Source: a virus. From it: a stretch of 43,058 nucleotides of DNA. The stretch covers positions 1 through 43,058 of IMG/VR virus record IMGVR_UViG_3300031999_003535; one strand, 5' to 3'. The notes beneath the pieces are model-generated. The model saw only the letters and a list, made by a program, of their open reading frames with translations, searched no databases and was not told where the DNA came from. The position numbers and the translations under genes were made by a program. Shown in pieces: positions 16,758 through 23,987 of the stretch (positions are counted from its first letter, which is position 1; the number at the start of each line of letters is the position of its first letter).

Positions 16758-17407
16758 GTTTTCTCCTCCTCGGTTTGCCCCATCTCTCGTAGCGCGGAAT
16801 TCACATCAAACTGGTCCGCCGCCGCGGTGCGCTCGCGCCCGAGCCTCACCTTCTCCGCGTCGAATGCGTCGAGCTGCTCCGCGCTGGCCTGGTGCTTCGG
16901 CTCGCGCAGTTCGCACGCATACACCTGCGAGTCGCGCACGCTCAGGAAGCCCTCCTCGCTGTTGCGCCGAGCGGTGCACAGGCGGGCCACAAACTTGGCG
17001 TCTGGATCATCTTGGAAGTCGATCATCTGTCGCGCGTAGTGCTTGCATTGGGGCCTGACGGGCTCGACCTCGACGTCGCGTGTGAGCAGCCGGAAGCGGG
17101 TCGCGGTCGCGCGCCACCTGCCGTTTGCGGCGCGATCCACCTGTTCGGGCGACCAGCTCTCCAGCACCCTGCCCCACTCGTCCCTCACCACGAACATCGA
17201 GTAGTCGCCCATGCAGACCAGCGTCTCGGGTGAGAGCGGCGGCGCGTAGGCCATCTGCACCGCGTGCTGGATGGCTGGGCGCGGCATGCCGTCCTCCGGC
17301 GACACCCCGTAGTCCAGCGGGCGCTGCGGGAACGCCTCGTAGACCTCGCTGTCGGCGCGGTCCCCAAAAATGCCATCGCTGTTTCCCCGCGGTTCCTCGT
17401 CGCTCAT
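16754..17407 (-). CDS. Unknown protein, first gene of the long minus operon
   Basis: 217 residues. The N-terminal 45 residues are polar. About 60-115 look like a beta-rich domain (TLVCMGDYSMFVVRDEWGRVLESW) that may fold like a small SH3-type or Hom-like barrel, and 170-210 is charged and helical. No membrane segment. A promoter-like element ends 9 bases before ATG 17407, with no Shine-Dalgarno site, making this the likely head of the 1-17407 transcription unit. Confidence 0.78.
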
Positions 17408-17416
17408 CGCGCGCAG

Positions 17417-17445
17417 AGACTAAGCCTCGCTGACCGTTCGATCAA
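17417..17445 (-). promoter_or_regulatory. Predicted promoter heading the long minus operon
   Basis: TTGATC (17445-17440), 17 bases, TAGTCT (17422-17417), then 9 bases to ATG 17407. The 34-base intergenic gap and the absence of a Shine-Dalgarno site fit a short or absent leader. Confidence 0.5.
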
Positions 17446-17927
17446 CCCCCGGACACGGGTTCTGCTGGCGGCGCTGCCGCCATTTCGGCCTGAACGGGCA
17501 CCACATGGTTCATGTGAAATTCGCGCGTGACCAGCTCGACCGCGGGGTTCAGCTTCGGCATTTGTCCGTTGGTCGCTCGCTGAAATTGCTTCACCAGGCT
17601 TCCGAGCTGACGCAAAAGCATTGCCTGCGCGGCCCCGTGCTCGGTGACCTGGGCGTAGTACAGGCGCATTCGCGCGTCGCGCTCGGCGATCACGCCCTCG
17701 ATGGTCGAAAACAGACCGTTGGCCCGCTGGCGCTCACGCTCGACCGACTCCCGCATGGCGTCGTGGTCGCAAGTGAGCTGCGCGGCGTGCTTCATCGCGC
17801 TTTCGAGCTGCTCGATCACCGCGCGCGCTTCCCCTCGTCCCGCGGCCTCCAGTCCCCTGATCCTCCACTCGCGGTACGTCCACAGACACGCCAGCGCCAA
17901 CGCCACCAGCCAGCCGCTCATCAACAT
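17442..17927 (-). CDS. N-anchored coiled-coil membrane protein
   Basis: 161 residues from ATG 17927, with AGGAG five bases upstream. One N-terminal membrane segment (4-18) is followed by Arg-rich residues and a long helical coiled-coil region (25-115, VIEQLESAMKHAAQL), then a Pro-rich end. Topology is N-in with a large outer helix or the reverse; phage spanins and Rz-like proteins share this layout, but no partner is evident. Confidence 0.78.
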   Translation of the reverse strand: MLMSGWLVALALACLWTYREWRIRGLEAAGRGEARAVIEQLESAMKHAAQLTCDHDAMRESVERERQRANGLFSTIEGVIAERDARMRLYYAQVTEHGAAQAMLLRQLGSLVKQFQRATNGQMPKLNPAVELVTREFHMNHVVPVQAEMAAAPPAEPVSGG

Positions 17928-17968
17928 CGTAGCTCCTCAATCCTCCGTATGATCGGACACTTAGGGTT

Positions 17969-18478
17969 TCACGTGCAACCAATGGGCGCCGTATTTTGAA
18001 GCGCTAGCCTTCTCACCGCAAAGATGGCGCTCGCGGTCGCCAGCACGATCCGGCGGTCCCGGTAGCCTGTCAAGTTGGGCACCTCTTTCCGCACCACTTT
18101 CACCAGCGTGCGCGGGTCCGCCCTGATTCCCGCCAGCAGATCGGAAGCGAGCGGCACCTGCACGATTGGCACGTGGAGAGCATGGCTCACCGCTGCGAGC
18201 AACAGCCTCACCGCCGCCACGTTGTCCGCCGCCTCCAGCGGGTCCGCTGCGGGCCCCACCCCGACGACCGCGGGCACGTAGTGGTCGCACACCACGTCCA
18301 GTATCAAATGGTGCGCGCGACAGCGCTTTGCGGACTCCCAGGCGCTCACAAGGCTGATCCCTCGACCGGACTTCAGCACGTCCGAATCCAACGACTCTCC
18401 CACGCTCGAATCGTCCTCGTACGCGATCACGCTGTATGCGAGCGAGGCAATCCCGGGCGCAATGCCCAGAGCTATCAC
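17969..18478 (-). CDS. RuvC-fold protein lacking catalytic acids
   Basis: 169 residues from GTG 18478. The N-terminus ALGIAPGIASLAYSVI aligns with the first RuvC strand-hairpin (GIDPGxxxxGYxVI), and 85-130 (AAVRLLLAAVSHALHVPIVQVP...GIRADPRTLVKVVRK) aligns with the central helix, next strand and DNA-binding loop. The first Asp is Ala7, the Glu after beta-4 is Leu60 (a neighbouring Asp61 remains), and the C-terminal DxxD helix has no acids (RRIVLATASAIFAV). RuvC resolvases cut Holliday junctions with these acids, so this protein may bind branched DNA without cutting, or be rewired. Fold assignment is by eye. Confidence 0.68.
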   Translation of the reverse strand: MIALGIAPGIASLAYSVIAYEDDSSVGESLDSDVLKSGRGISLVSAWESAKRCRAHHLILDVVCDHYVPAVVGVGPAADPLEAADNVAAVRLLLAAVSHALHVPIVQVPLASDLLAGIRADPRTLVKVVRKEVPNLTGYRDRRIVLATASAIFAVRRLALQNTAPIGCT

Positions 18479-18485
18479 GGCGCGT

Positions 18486-18515
18486 ACCCTACGGCCGCTT
18501 CGGCACGTTGCGCAA
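18486..18515 (-). promoter_or_regulatory. Predicted leaderless promoter of the RuvC-like gene
   Basis: TTGCGC (18515-18510), 18 bases, TAGGGT (18491-18486), 7 bases to GTG 18478. It overlaps the end of the upstream gene. No Shine-Dalgarno site. Confidence 0.45.
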
Positions 18516-18728
18516 GTTGCCGTGCCGGGCGACCGTCAGTCGCCAGCGCCACGGGTGACCTTTTCCGTGGTCCCGAAGCAAGTCATCGCGCTCACGCAGA
18601 GCGTGAGCTTTGGTGTCCCAGGCAAGCCAGACGTATGGGAGGTTTGTTTGCCGGTCTAGGATGACCCAGCCGTCGGCAACCGTCTTTTTGCCGGAGCGCG
18701 CGCCCGCTACTTGGAATCGTAGCTGCAC
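18489..18728 (-). CDS. Small protein of unknown function
   Basis: 79 residues from GTG 18728, overlapping the previous gene by 22 bases. Compact, with a beta-rich core (DGWVILDRQTNLPYVWLAW) and a basic C-terminus (HPWRWRLTVARHGNLR). No cysteine, signal or membrane segment. No alternative start avoids the overlap. Confidence 0.62.
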   Translation of the reverse strand: MQLRFQVAGARSGKKTVADGWVILDRQTNLPYVWLAWDTKAHALRERDDLLRDHGKGHPWRWRLTVARHGNLRNVPKRP

Positions 18729-19003
18729 GAGTCAATCTCGGCGCACGTCTGGATCTTCACGACGCAGCCAGGCCACAGCGTGACCGTTCCGCTCTGCTCG
18801 GCGTGGTTGCACACGGTTTCACACGTCGCGCCCTTCGGCGTCGGCTCGCCCTCGGGACACTTGAGCGCGCGGAGGTGGTCGCACGCGGTCTTGCAGTCGG
18901 CCGGCGTGCCGGCGTCGTGCGGAGCTGGTCCCGGCTGCACCACGTCCTCGCAGTGCGCTGCTACCAGCGTGCAGGCTAGAATCATCGTGACGCTGTTGCG
19001 CAT
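18707..19003 (-). CDS. Exported Cys-rich protein
   Basis: 98 residues with a perfect AGGAGG Shine-Dalgarno site before ATG 19003. A signal peptide (about 1-16) ends at VAAHC, which is a signal peptidase I site or a poor lipobox. The mature part has nine cysteines including CKTAC, CETVC and CSYDSK, implying a disulfide-stapled fold. Similar small Cys-rich secreted proteins occur in phages of proteobacteria as far as I recall. Its role outside the cytoplasm is unknown. Confidence 0.75.
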   Translation of the reverse strand: MRNSVTMILACTLVAAHCEDVVQPGPAPHDAGTPADCKTACDHLRALKCPEGEPTPKGATCETVCNHAEQSGTVTLWPGCVVKIQTCAEIDSCSYDSK

Positions 19004-19012
19004 GCTGTCCTC

Positions 19013-19756
19013 CTAACCAAGCGAGAGCACCCAGATGTCTCGGGTGTCCTCCCACGCCAAATAGTTCTCCGTGAGCCACGCACATCCGGCCTCGCGCCAC
19101 GCTCCGCCCCAACTGTTCGCGACGAGAAAGCGGGTGGGCTCGTAGGCGACGACGCACATGGCGTGACCGCCCGCGATGTTTTCTCCGCGGGGCACATCGA
19201 TCAGCGGCGGGCCACTGTCGGGCAGAAAGCTCTCCGCCACCTGAGTACCAAAGAGCACCGGGTGTCCGCTTGCCACCGCGCGCCGGATGGCGTCGAGCCG
19301 CGTGTCCCCGTCACCGTAGATGCGATAGTAGCCGTGGTCGCCGCGTGCGTCGAAGGCGTTCTGGTACGCGCGCCATCGTGGTCGCACGTTGACCTTGCTG
19401 GCGTCGAAGGGCCAATCGTCCTCGCGCAGCGGACCGAAATACTTCAACGCCTTGAAGGCCGAGCGCAGCCACGTGCCGACGTCTTCGTGCTCGACACCGT
19501 TCTGGGCCCGCGCGTTGAAGTAGTGACCGAGCGCGCTGGTCGGTGCCGTGATCGCGGCGGCGGCGCTCGACTCCTCGACGGCGAAGCCCATTCGCATCGC
19601 CTGGCCGACACAGCTCGACGTGTTGAGCTGGTTTGGGATCGGTGCCATCCACCGTTCGAGCGACGCGCTGGGCGGCGGCGTGGTCGCCAGCCCTAGCGCG
19701 TCATGCAGCCGGTCGCGGGAGTCCTCGGGGTCGGGTAGGTAGCCTAGTCCGCGCAT
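19013..19756 (-). CDS. Papain-like (C1A-type) cysteine peptidase
   Basis: 247 residues from ATG 19756. Peptidase C1A signatures occur in order: Q43 (oxyanion hole), NTSSCVGQA (C49 nucleophile), GGHAMCVVAY (H198) and FLVANSWGGAW (N214). There is no signal peptide and only a short N-terminal extension (PDPEDSRDR), as in phage and bacterial C1 peptidases of about 250 residues. It probably cleaves proteins, for example during virion maturation or in competition with the host. It lies after a lipoprotein and before an exported Cys-rich protein. Confidence 0.9.
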   Translation of the reverse strand: MRGLGYLPDPEDSRDRLHDALGLATTPPPSASLERWMAPIPNQLNTSSCVGQAMRMGFAVEESSAAAAITAPTSALGHYFNARAQNGVEHEDVGTWLRSAFKALKYFGPLREDDWPFDASKVNVRPRWRAYQNAFDARGDHGYYRIYGDGDTRLDAIRRAVASGHPVLFGTQVAESFLPDSGPPLIDVPRGENIAGGHAMCVVAYEPTRFLVANSWGGAWREAGCAWLTENYLAWEDTRDIWVLSLG

Positions 19757-19758
19757 GG

Positions 19759-20202
19759 TCACTTCTTCTTTTTGGCCGCGCTCGCACCGGCCTCGATGGG
19801 GGCGACACGGCCGGCGTCGGGCGACGGAGGCGCTGCGTCCGCTGGCGAGACGGCTCCCGAGCTGGCGTCGCTGGTGGCTCCCGCGTCCGGGTCGATCACG
19901 ACAACCACCACCGTCTTCGTTTTGGCGGCGCTCGCGTCCTCGGGCTCCGCTCCCGCGTCGCGGCCGGCGGAGGCTCCCGCGAGTTGCTGCGCCTTCAGTA
20001 TCTCGCGAATGAACGGATCGAGCACCTCGCGGGTCGCGCAAATGCCTCGCGCGGCGTCCTCGATGCTGATGCCCTGCTTCTCGGAGAAGAACAACGCGCA
20101 GGCGTCCTTCGCAATGTCGTTGATGGTACGGATGACAGGCTTCGCGCCCGCGCAGCCCGTCACCGCAAGTGCAAGCCCCAGCCAAACCAGTCTGATTGAC
20201 AT
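19759..20202 (-). CDS. Lipoprotein with Asp/Ala/Gly-rich linker
   Basis: 147 residues. A classical lipobox (AVTGC, C17) follows an N-terminal hydrophobic segment. The domain at 24-75 is helical with two cysteines (DACALFF, RGICATRE). The rest is a low-complexity DAG/ASA linker with VVVVVIDPDAG and an AKKKK end. The linker style is frequent in Myxococcota lipoproteins, a weak hint at the host. Expected in the outer or inner membrane after lipidation. Confidence 0.82.
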   Translation of the reverse strand: MSIRLVWLGLALAVTGCAGAKPVIRTINDIAKDACALFFSEKQGISIEDAARGICATREVLDPFIREILKAQQLAGASAGRDAGAEPEDASAAKTKTVVVVVIDPDAGATSDASSGAVSPADAAPPSPDAGRVAPIEAGASAAKKKK

Positions 20203-20208
20203 GCCGGC

Positions 20209-20238
20209 AAGCTACCGCTCGTTGTCGCTGCCCTGCAA
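20209..20238 (-). promoter_or_regulatory. Predicted leaderless promoter of the lipoprotein gene
   Basis: TTGCAG (20238-20233), 18 bases, TAGCTT (20214-20209), 6 bases to ATG 20202. The -10 box overlaps the stop codon of the upstream gene. Confidence 0.45.
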
Positions 20239-20523
20239 CTTTTCGGCGAGCGCCGACTTCGCGGCCTGAATCCGCCGCCAGGCGATGTAGCCCCACCCGA
20301 ACACGTCGAGCAGCTCTTGCTCGATCTCCGCGACGGTGGCGTCCACCGGCAGCCCGAAGCTCCGGCCTTGGTAGTCGCGCTCGCCCTGTTCCATTCGCTG
20401 TCGCACGAGGCCGACGTACTCGTCCCACAAAGCGAGGTTGGCAGTTTCTGGCGGTGGTTCGTGGCGGTGCATTGTCCTCACCCACACGGTGTCACGTACG
20501 TCATCGTAAAGCTCGCAAGTCAC
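20212..20523 (-). CDS. Small helical protein, possible NTP-pyrophosphohydrolase-like
   Basis: 103 residues from GTG 20523. GERDYQGRSFGLPVDATVAEIEQELLDVFGWGYIAWRRIQ resembles small phage proteins with a YGDRSF-type lead and an EIEQELLDVxGW helix. The Glu/Asp pattern recalls all-alpha NTP pyrophosphohydrolases, though the protein is shorter than a full MazG domain. The function is therefore tentative. Downstream of the helicase gene but with its own promoter. Confidence 0.7.
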   Translation of the reverse strand: MTCELYDDVRDTVWVRTMHRHEPPPETANLALWDEYVGLVRQRMEQGERDYQGRSFGLPVDATVAEIEQELLDVFGWGYIAWRRIQAAKSALAEKLQGSDNER

Positions 20524-20530
20524 GTGCTGC

Positions 20531-20559
20531 CAATCTCACGCCGCGCTCCCCCGCGTCAA
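20531..20559 (-). promoter_or_regulatory. Predicted leaderless promoter
   Basis: TTGACG (20559-20554), 17 bases, AGATTG (20536-20531), 7 bases to GTG 20523. It fills the gap after the DnaB gene. The -10 box is the weakest of the set. Confidence 0.38.
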
Positions 20560-20563
20560 GTTT

Positions 20564-22051
20564 TCAGACCTCATCCAGCGCGGTGTCAAAGTCTGCTCCT
20601 AGCTCGGCGCTGAGCTGTTCCGTGGCGCCGTTGTAAAAGCGCATGGCGCGGCCTTCAAAGTACAGCGCGATCTCACCCGTTGGCCCATTGCGCTGTTTGG
20701 CGATGTTCAGCTCGACCTCGCCCTTCGCGGCACTCTTGTCGTAGTAGTGCGCTCGGTACAAAAACCACACGGCGTCGGCGTCCTGCTCGATGGCTCCCGA
20801 CTCGCGTAAGTCACTGAGCTGGGGGCGCTTGCTTTTCTGTTGCTCGACGGAGCGGTTCAACTGGCTCAGCGCCAGCACCGGCACGTGTAGCTCTTTCGCC
20901 ATGCGCTTGAGTCCTTGGCTGATGCTCGCCACCTCTTGCTCGCGCGACGCGCCCTTGGTCCGCTCGCCGCGCATGAGCTGCAAGTAATCAACCACGACCA
21001 GTGCTAGCCGCTTCGCCGCCGTCTTGGTGACTCCCAGTTCTATCTCGCGCTGCAACCGGCGCACGCGGCTGCGCAGCTCCAGCACGGTGATGCCGCACGT
21101 GTCGTCGATCCAGAGCGGGAAGTCTTGGAGGCTCTGCGTCGTCGCCGTGATCGCTGACCACTGCTCGCTCGTCAGCCGGCCGGCGCGCACGTCCGACGCG
21201 CTCACTCCTGACTCGGCGCACGCGAAGCGCGTGGCAAGCTGCTCGCGCGGCATCTCCAGCGAAAAGAAGGCAACGCCATTCTCCGACTGCTCCCCTGGCG
21301 CACGTGGGCGCGCGACATTCGCCGCAATGCTCGTGGCCAGCGAGCTTTTCCCCATGCCCGGCCGACCAGCGAGCACGTACAGATCCCCGTCGTACATGCC
21401 GCCGGTCTTGCGATCTAGATCCGTGAATCCACTCGACTGACCCGTGACGCTCACCCCTCGCGCCTGGGCGTCTTGGAGCGCGCGCAGGTTGCGCAGCATG
21501 ATGTTCCCTGCCAGCTCCAGGTGCGCCTCGGTGGTCTGGTGTGCCAGATCCGCGAGCTGGCGTTCAGCTTCCTCCAGTAGCTGCTGCACGCCGTCCGTCG
21601 GCGTGACAAATCCCTCTGCTGCAAACGTCCGGTGGAGAGCGATGGACTGACGCAGGCGCCACTTCTCTCTCACCACCTTTGCGTGCTGAGCGACGTTGGC
21701 GACGCTGGGCGTTGCGTCAGTGACCCTCGCTAGGTACGGCGTGCCTCCGACCTGTGCGAGTCGGTCCTGTTCGCGCAGCACTCCGGCGACCGCAGCGGGA
21801 TCGAATCCCTTGCCCTGCGCCGCGAGCCCAGCGATGGCCTCCCAAATGTAGCGGTGAGCTTGAGAGAAGAACTGCTCGACGCCCAGCACGCTCGCAACCA
21901 GATCGTAATCTTCTGGTTTCAGAAACACATGGCTGATCACGACGGCCTCTAGCTCAACCTCGTGCGGCGGCACACGGTCGGCGTTCCTTGGCACCGCCTG
22001 TTGCTGCGGTGGCCGTGGCGAGGCAACGTCGTTCACGGGCTCAACACGCAT
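20564..22051 (-). CDS. dnaB: Replicative DNA helicase, DnaB family
   Basis: 495 residues from ATG 22051, a 19-base overlap with the loader gene. The N-terminal DnaB domain (about 30-135: EVELEAVVISHVFLKPEDYDLVASVLG) is followed by a linker helix and a RecA-like ATPase with Walker A AGRPGMGKSS (about 228-237), SLEMPREQ (H1a-type), Walker B LVVVDYLQLM (about 350) and QLNRSVEQ. The glutamine and arginine-finger regions look intact. It unwinds the replication fork as a hexamer. Length and motif order are typical. It is loaded by the adjacent AAA+ protein. Confidence 0.95.
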   Translation of the reverse strand: MRVEPVNDVASPRPPQQQAVPRNADRVPPHEVELEAVVISHVFLKPEDYDLVASVLGVEQFFSQAHRYIWEAIAGLAAQGKGFDPAAVAGVLREQDRLAQVGGTPYLARVTDATPSVANVAQHAKVVREKWRLRQSIALHRTFAAEGFVTPTDGVQQLLEEAERQLADLAHQTTEAHLELAGNIMLRNLRALQDAQARGVSVTGQSSGFTDLDRKTGGMYDGDLYVLAGRPGMGKSSLATSIAANVARPRAPGEQSENGVAFFSLEMPREQLATRFACAESGVSASDVRAGRLTSEQWSAITATTQSLQDFPLWIDDTCGITVLELRSRVRRLQREIELGVTKTAAKRLALVVVDYLQLMRGERTKGASREQEVASISQGLKRMAKELHVPVLALSQLNRSVEQQKSKRPQLSDLRESGAIEQDADAVWFLYRAHYYDKSAAKGEVELNIAKQRNGPTGEIALYFEGRAMRFYNGATEQLSAELGADFDTALDEV

Positions 22052-22926
22052 TCGGTAACGGCCTTGTCTTTCAGTCCACCGAGCGATGGGTAGGCGTTGG
22101 CGATCTCTTGGACGTTGCGGAGCGTGGTGATCAGCGTCGAGCGGCGCTGAGCAAAGCGCTCTCGGATCACTGCCTCCATCTCGCGGCGAAACCATTCCGG
22201 TTCGCCGCGCGGGTCAAGCCCATCGAGCACCGCGATGGGCGCGGACATGAGCGCGGACAGCGGCTCCAGCGAGCGGTCGTCAAACGACTCTTTGAGCTTG
22301 CGGATCAGATCCGGCACCAGCGCGTATGCGAGCTGGCGACGCGGGGCCGCTTGCTTTACCGCTCGACACGCGCCGATGGCGAGGTGGCTCTTGCCGGCGC
22401 CGCGAGGCCCGCTTAGCACGAGCCAGGCGTCCGCCATGGGCGCGGTGGCTGCCCACTGGGCGGCGGCCTTCAGCGCCGCCGCCAGCGCGGCGGTGCGCCG
22501 CTCAAACTCCCGCAGCTTTGCGCCCGCCTGGCGCGGGGGCACCCCGCTGTCGATCAGCCGTCGGCGGACCGCGTACTCGGGCCAGCGGTCGCAGACTGGC
22601 GTCGCGAGCTGCCTCTCCTCCCAGCGCGGCTGGCGACCAGGCCGGTAGCAGCTCTCGCCCTCAGCACACGCTCCGCCCTCTGGTGGGCAGCGAGCGCAGA
22701 GCATCAGGCGGCGGTGTGACTCCAGATATGCAGCCTCCGTCTCGCCCAAAAATTCAGTCAGGGTTAAATCCGGGGGGCCATTCGATAGGGAACATGCCTT
22801 TTTCTGTAGCCATTTCAAGGGGCTTCCCTCGATTTCGACTTCCAGGCTTAGTCTCTCGACCTCCGCCCGACGGCCCGTGAGCAGCCTCGTCGTCGCTTCG
22901 CCCAACACGTCCGCTGCGTGGTGCAT
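22033..22926 (-). CDS. AAA+ helicase loader, DnaC/IstB-like, with Cys-rich insert
   Basis: 297 residues from ATG 22926, with GGAG nine bases upstream. C77, C80, C87, C93 and C112 (CARCPPEGGACAEGESC) form a probable zinc-binding element. The ATPase core has Walker A GPRGAGKS (173-180), Walker B IAVLDGLD (231-238) and a sensor-1 region STLITTLRN. The Cys-rich N-terminus followed by AAA+ is the layout of DnaC/DnaI-type loaders. The first 55 codons overlap the end of the initiator gene in another frame, and G/C-ending codons favour the loader frame there. Confidence 0.9.
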   Translation of the reverse strand: MHHAADVLGEATTRLLTGRRAEVERLSLEVEIEGSPLKWLQKKACSLSNGPPDLTLTEFLGETEAAYLESHRRLMLCARCPPEGGACAEGESCYRPGRQPRWEERQLATPVCDRWPEYAVRRRLIDSGVPPRQAGAKLREFERRTAALAAALKAAAQWAATAPMADAWLVLSGPRGAGKSHLAIGACRAVKQAAPRRQLAYALVPDLIRKLKESFDDRSLEPLSALMSAPIAVLDGLDPRGEPEWFRREMEAVIRERFAQRRSTLITTLRNVQEIANAYPSLGGLKDKAVTECVLSP

Positions 22927-23611
22927 GCTTTTTGTCTCCAAAATCAGTGTCTGAAATTGATGAATGACTTGGGTCTGTTAAACCGTTACCCGAACGGTTA
23001 CCTAAACCGTCGGATCCTGATCCTGATCCTGATCCTGATCCTGATCTTGATCTTGATCTCTTATTCTGAGGCAACGGTTGCGGTAACGGTTGCGGTAACG
23101 GTTGCGGTAACGGTTGCGAAGTGCCCCTTTCGTGAAGCTGCACATAGGAAAGACCTTGTTGTTCTGCGAGGTTCTCGATCAGACCAAAGGTGTCTCCCCA
23201 GCGTTGAGCCATCTTTGGAAGGGACAAATCGACCGCGAGTTTGAGCGACGCGACATGGACAAGTTTTAGAGTGCAATCGGGCACATCCCGCCACTGGCGA
23301 TACCAGGCCGTGAGGTAGTTCGGGTTCGGGCAACGGTTGTATCGCGGGCCGTTTGGGATGCGGATCACCCGCACCGTCGGATCAAACTCCACGAGGTTTG
23401 CTGTCACCAGCTCGGCGAGAGCGGCTCCGATCTGCTCGGCCGAGCGCCGTCGAGCGTCGGCAAGCGATGCGACCGAGGCGCTGCGCAGCAGGCCGGGCAA
23501 AGCGGTGCGCAGCGGGCCGGTGAGAAAAGTTACCCAGAGCATTTGGGCGCCGTCCGTCAACGCGGAAAACTTCGCGTCGTCGTGCATGCGCGGGTCGATT
23601 AGCCACGCCAT
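22754..23611 (-). CDS. Winged-helix replication initiator, O/DnaD-like
   Basis: 285 residues. The N-terminus (MAWLIDPRMHDDAKFSALTDGAQMLWVTFL...GLPGLLR-type) and 58-100 match the helix-turn-helix domain of phage replication proteins of the lambda O or DnaD type. After about 160 come four PLPQ repeats and an Arg/Ser-Gly/Ser repeat (encoded by iteron-like DNA), then a tail with EWPPGFNPD. The second domain usual in O or DnaD proteins is absent or reduced. The last 170 bases overlap the loader frame and use few G/C-ending codons, so the tail may be a read-through or a frameshift product. It follows a ribbon-helix-helix gene. Confidence 0.82.
   Translation of the reverse strand: MAWLIDPRMHDDAKFSALTDGAQMLWVTFLTGPLRTALPGLLRSASVASLADARRRSAEQIGAALAELVTANLVEFDPTVRVIRIPNGPRYNRCPNPNYLTAWYRQWRDVPDCTLKLVHVASLKLAVDLSLPKMAQRWGDTFGLIENLAEQQGLSYVQLHERGTSQPLPQPLPQPLPQPLPQNKRSRSRSGSGSGSGSGSDGLGNRSGNGLTDPSHSSISDTDFGDKKHAPRSGRVGRSDDEAAHGPSGGGRETKPGSRNRGKPLEMATEKGMFPIEWPPGFNPD
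22981..22999. repeat. Inverted repeat AACCGTT/AACGGTT at candidate origin
   Basis: AACCGTT (22981-22987), five bases, AACGGTT (22993-22999). The same heptamer is the core of the 12-bp repeats at 23071-23118. It borders an A+T-rich patch (22921-22980, 37 of 60 A/T). Confidence 0.7.
23011..23060. repeat. Eight GATC sites at 6-bp spacing
   Basis: Tandem gatcct/gatctt units give eight GATC sites within about 50 bp. In the initiator gene they are read as Arg-Ser/Gly-Ser codons. Dam-type methylation sites at an origin are known in E. coli oriC; an adenine methyltransferase candidate lies at 27774-28412, but its target is not known. Confidence 0.85.
23071..23118. repeat. Four 12-bp iteron-like direct repeats, candidate origin
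   Basis: Four copies of (g/c)(t/a)aacggttgcg in tandem, the first with one variant base, on the plus strand. They lie inside the replication initiator gene, as the origin does within the O gene of lambda. Each contains AACGGTT. Binding by the initiator is inferred, not shown. Confidence 0.75.
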
Positions 23612-23630
23612 TTCTGGTCCCCCGCGGCGA

Positions 23631-23819
23631 CTACGCCGACACGACGCCAGGCTGGTTTTCGTTTGCTGGCGAGAGGCGGCGGGCTTCGGCCCGAATGAGA
23701 CGGCGCAAGGTGTCCGATTTGGTCAGTTTTTCGTGTGAAGCGACCGTTTCGAGGTGCGCGTAGTCCTCCGGGTCCAGCTCCAGGGTGATGCGCGTTCGGT
23801 CCTTGGTGTCGTCACTCAT
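23631..23819 (-). CDS. Ribbon-helix-helix regulator
   Basis: 62 residues. TRITLELDPEDYAHLETVASHEKLTKSDTLRRLIRAEARRL fits the beta-strand, helix, turn, helix of the CopG/Arc fold. First gene of the replication operon, 19 bases before the initiator. Such proteins usually bind operators as dimers; autorepression of this operon or copy control is the natural inference. A promoter-like element with the start codon 7 bases downstream, which also contains GAGG, precedes it. Confidence 0.85.
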   Translation of the reverse strand: MSDDTKDRTRITLELDPEDYAHLETVASHEKLTKSDTLRRLIRAEARRLSPANENQPGVVSA

Positions 23820-23987
23820 ACAATCCTCAGTAGCGCCGCCGCGATCACGAAGTCAATACGCATGCCGTGTGGATGTTGCGACGCCAGGTGAGAGCCGTCG
23901 TCGAGGCTCGCGAGAGGCTTTGGAAAAAGACTGCGGAAGATTTTGCTTGCCCACGACAACGCGGTGAAATACGAAGTCGGTTCCGCC
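23820..23987. other. Divergent intergenic region
   Basis: 168 bases between the minus replication operon and the plus zinc-finger gene. Besides the promoter at 23827-23856 I see a weak plus-strand candidate (TTGCTT at 23943, TGAAAT at 23965) and no clear Shine-Dalgarno site for ATG 23988. No terminator or tRNA seen. Confidence 0.5.
23827..23856 (-). promoter_or_regulatory. Predicted promoter of the replication operon
   Basis: TTGACT (23856-23851), 18 bases, TACTGA (23832-23827), 7 bases to ATG 23819. GAGG within the spacer to the start may also serve ribosome binding if transcription starts earlier. Confidence 0.5.

Noticed and set aside
23071-23118. CRISPR array
   Set aside because: Contiguous 12-bp repeats without unique spacers and no cas genes in the window.
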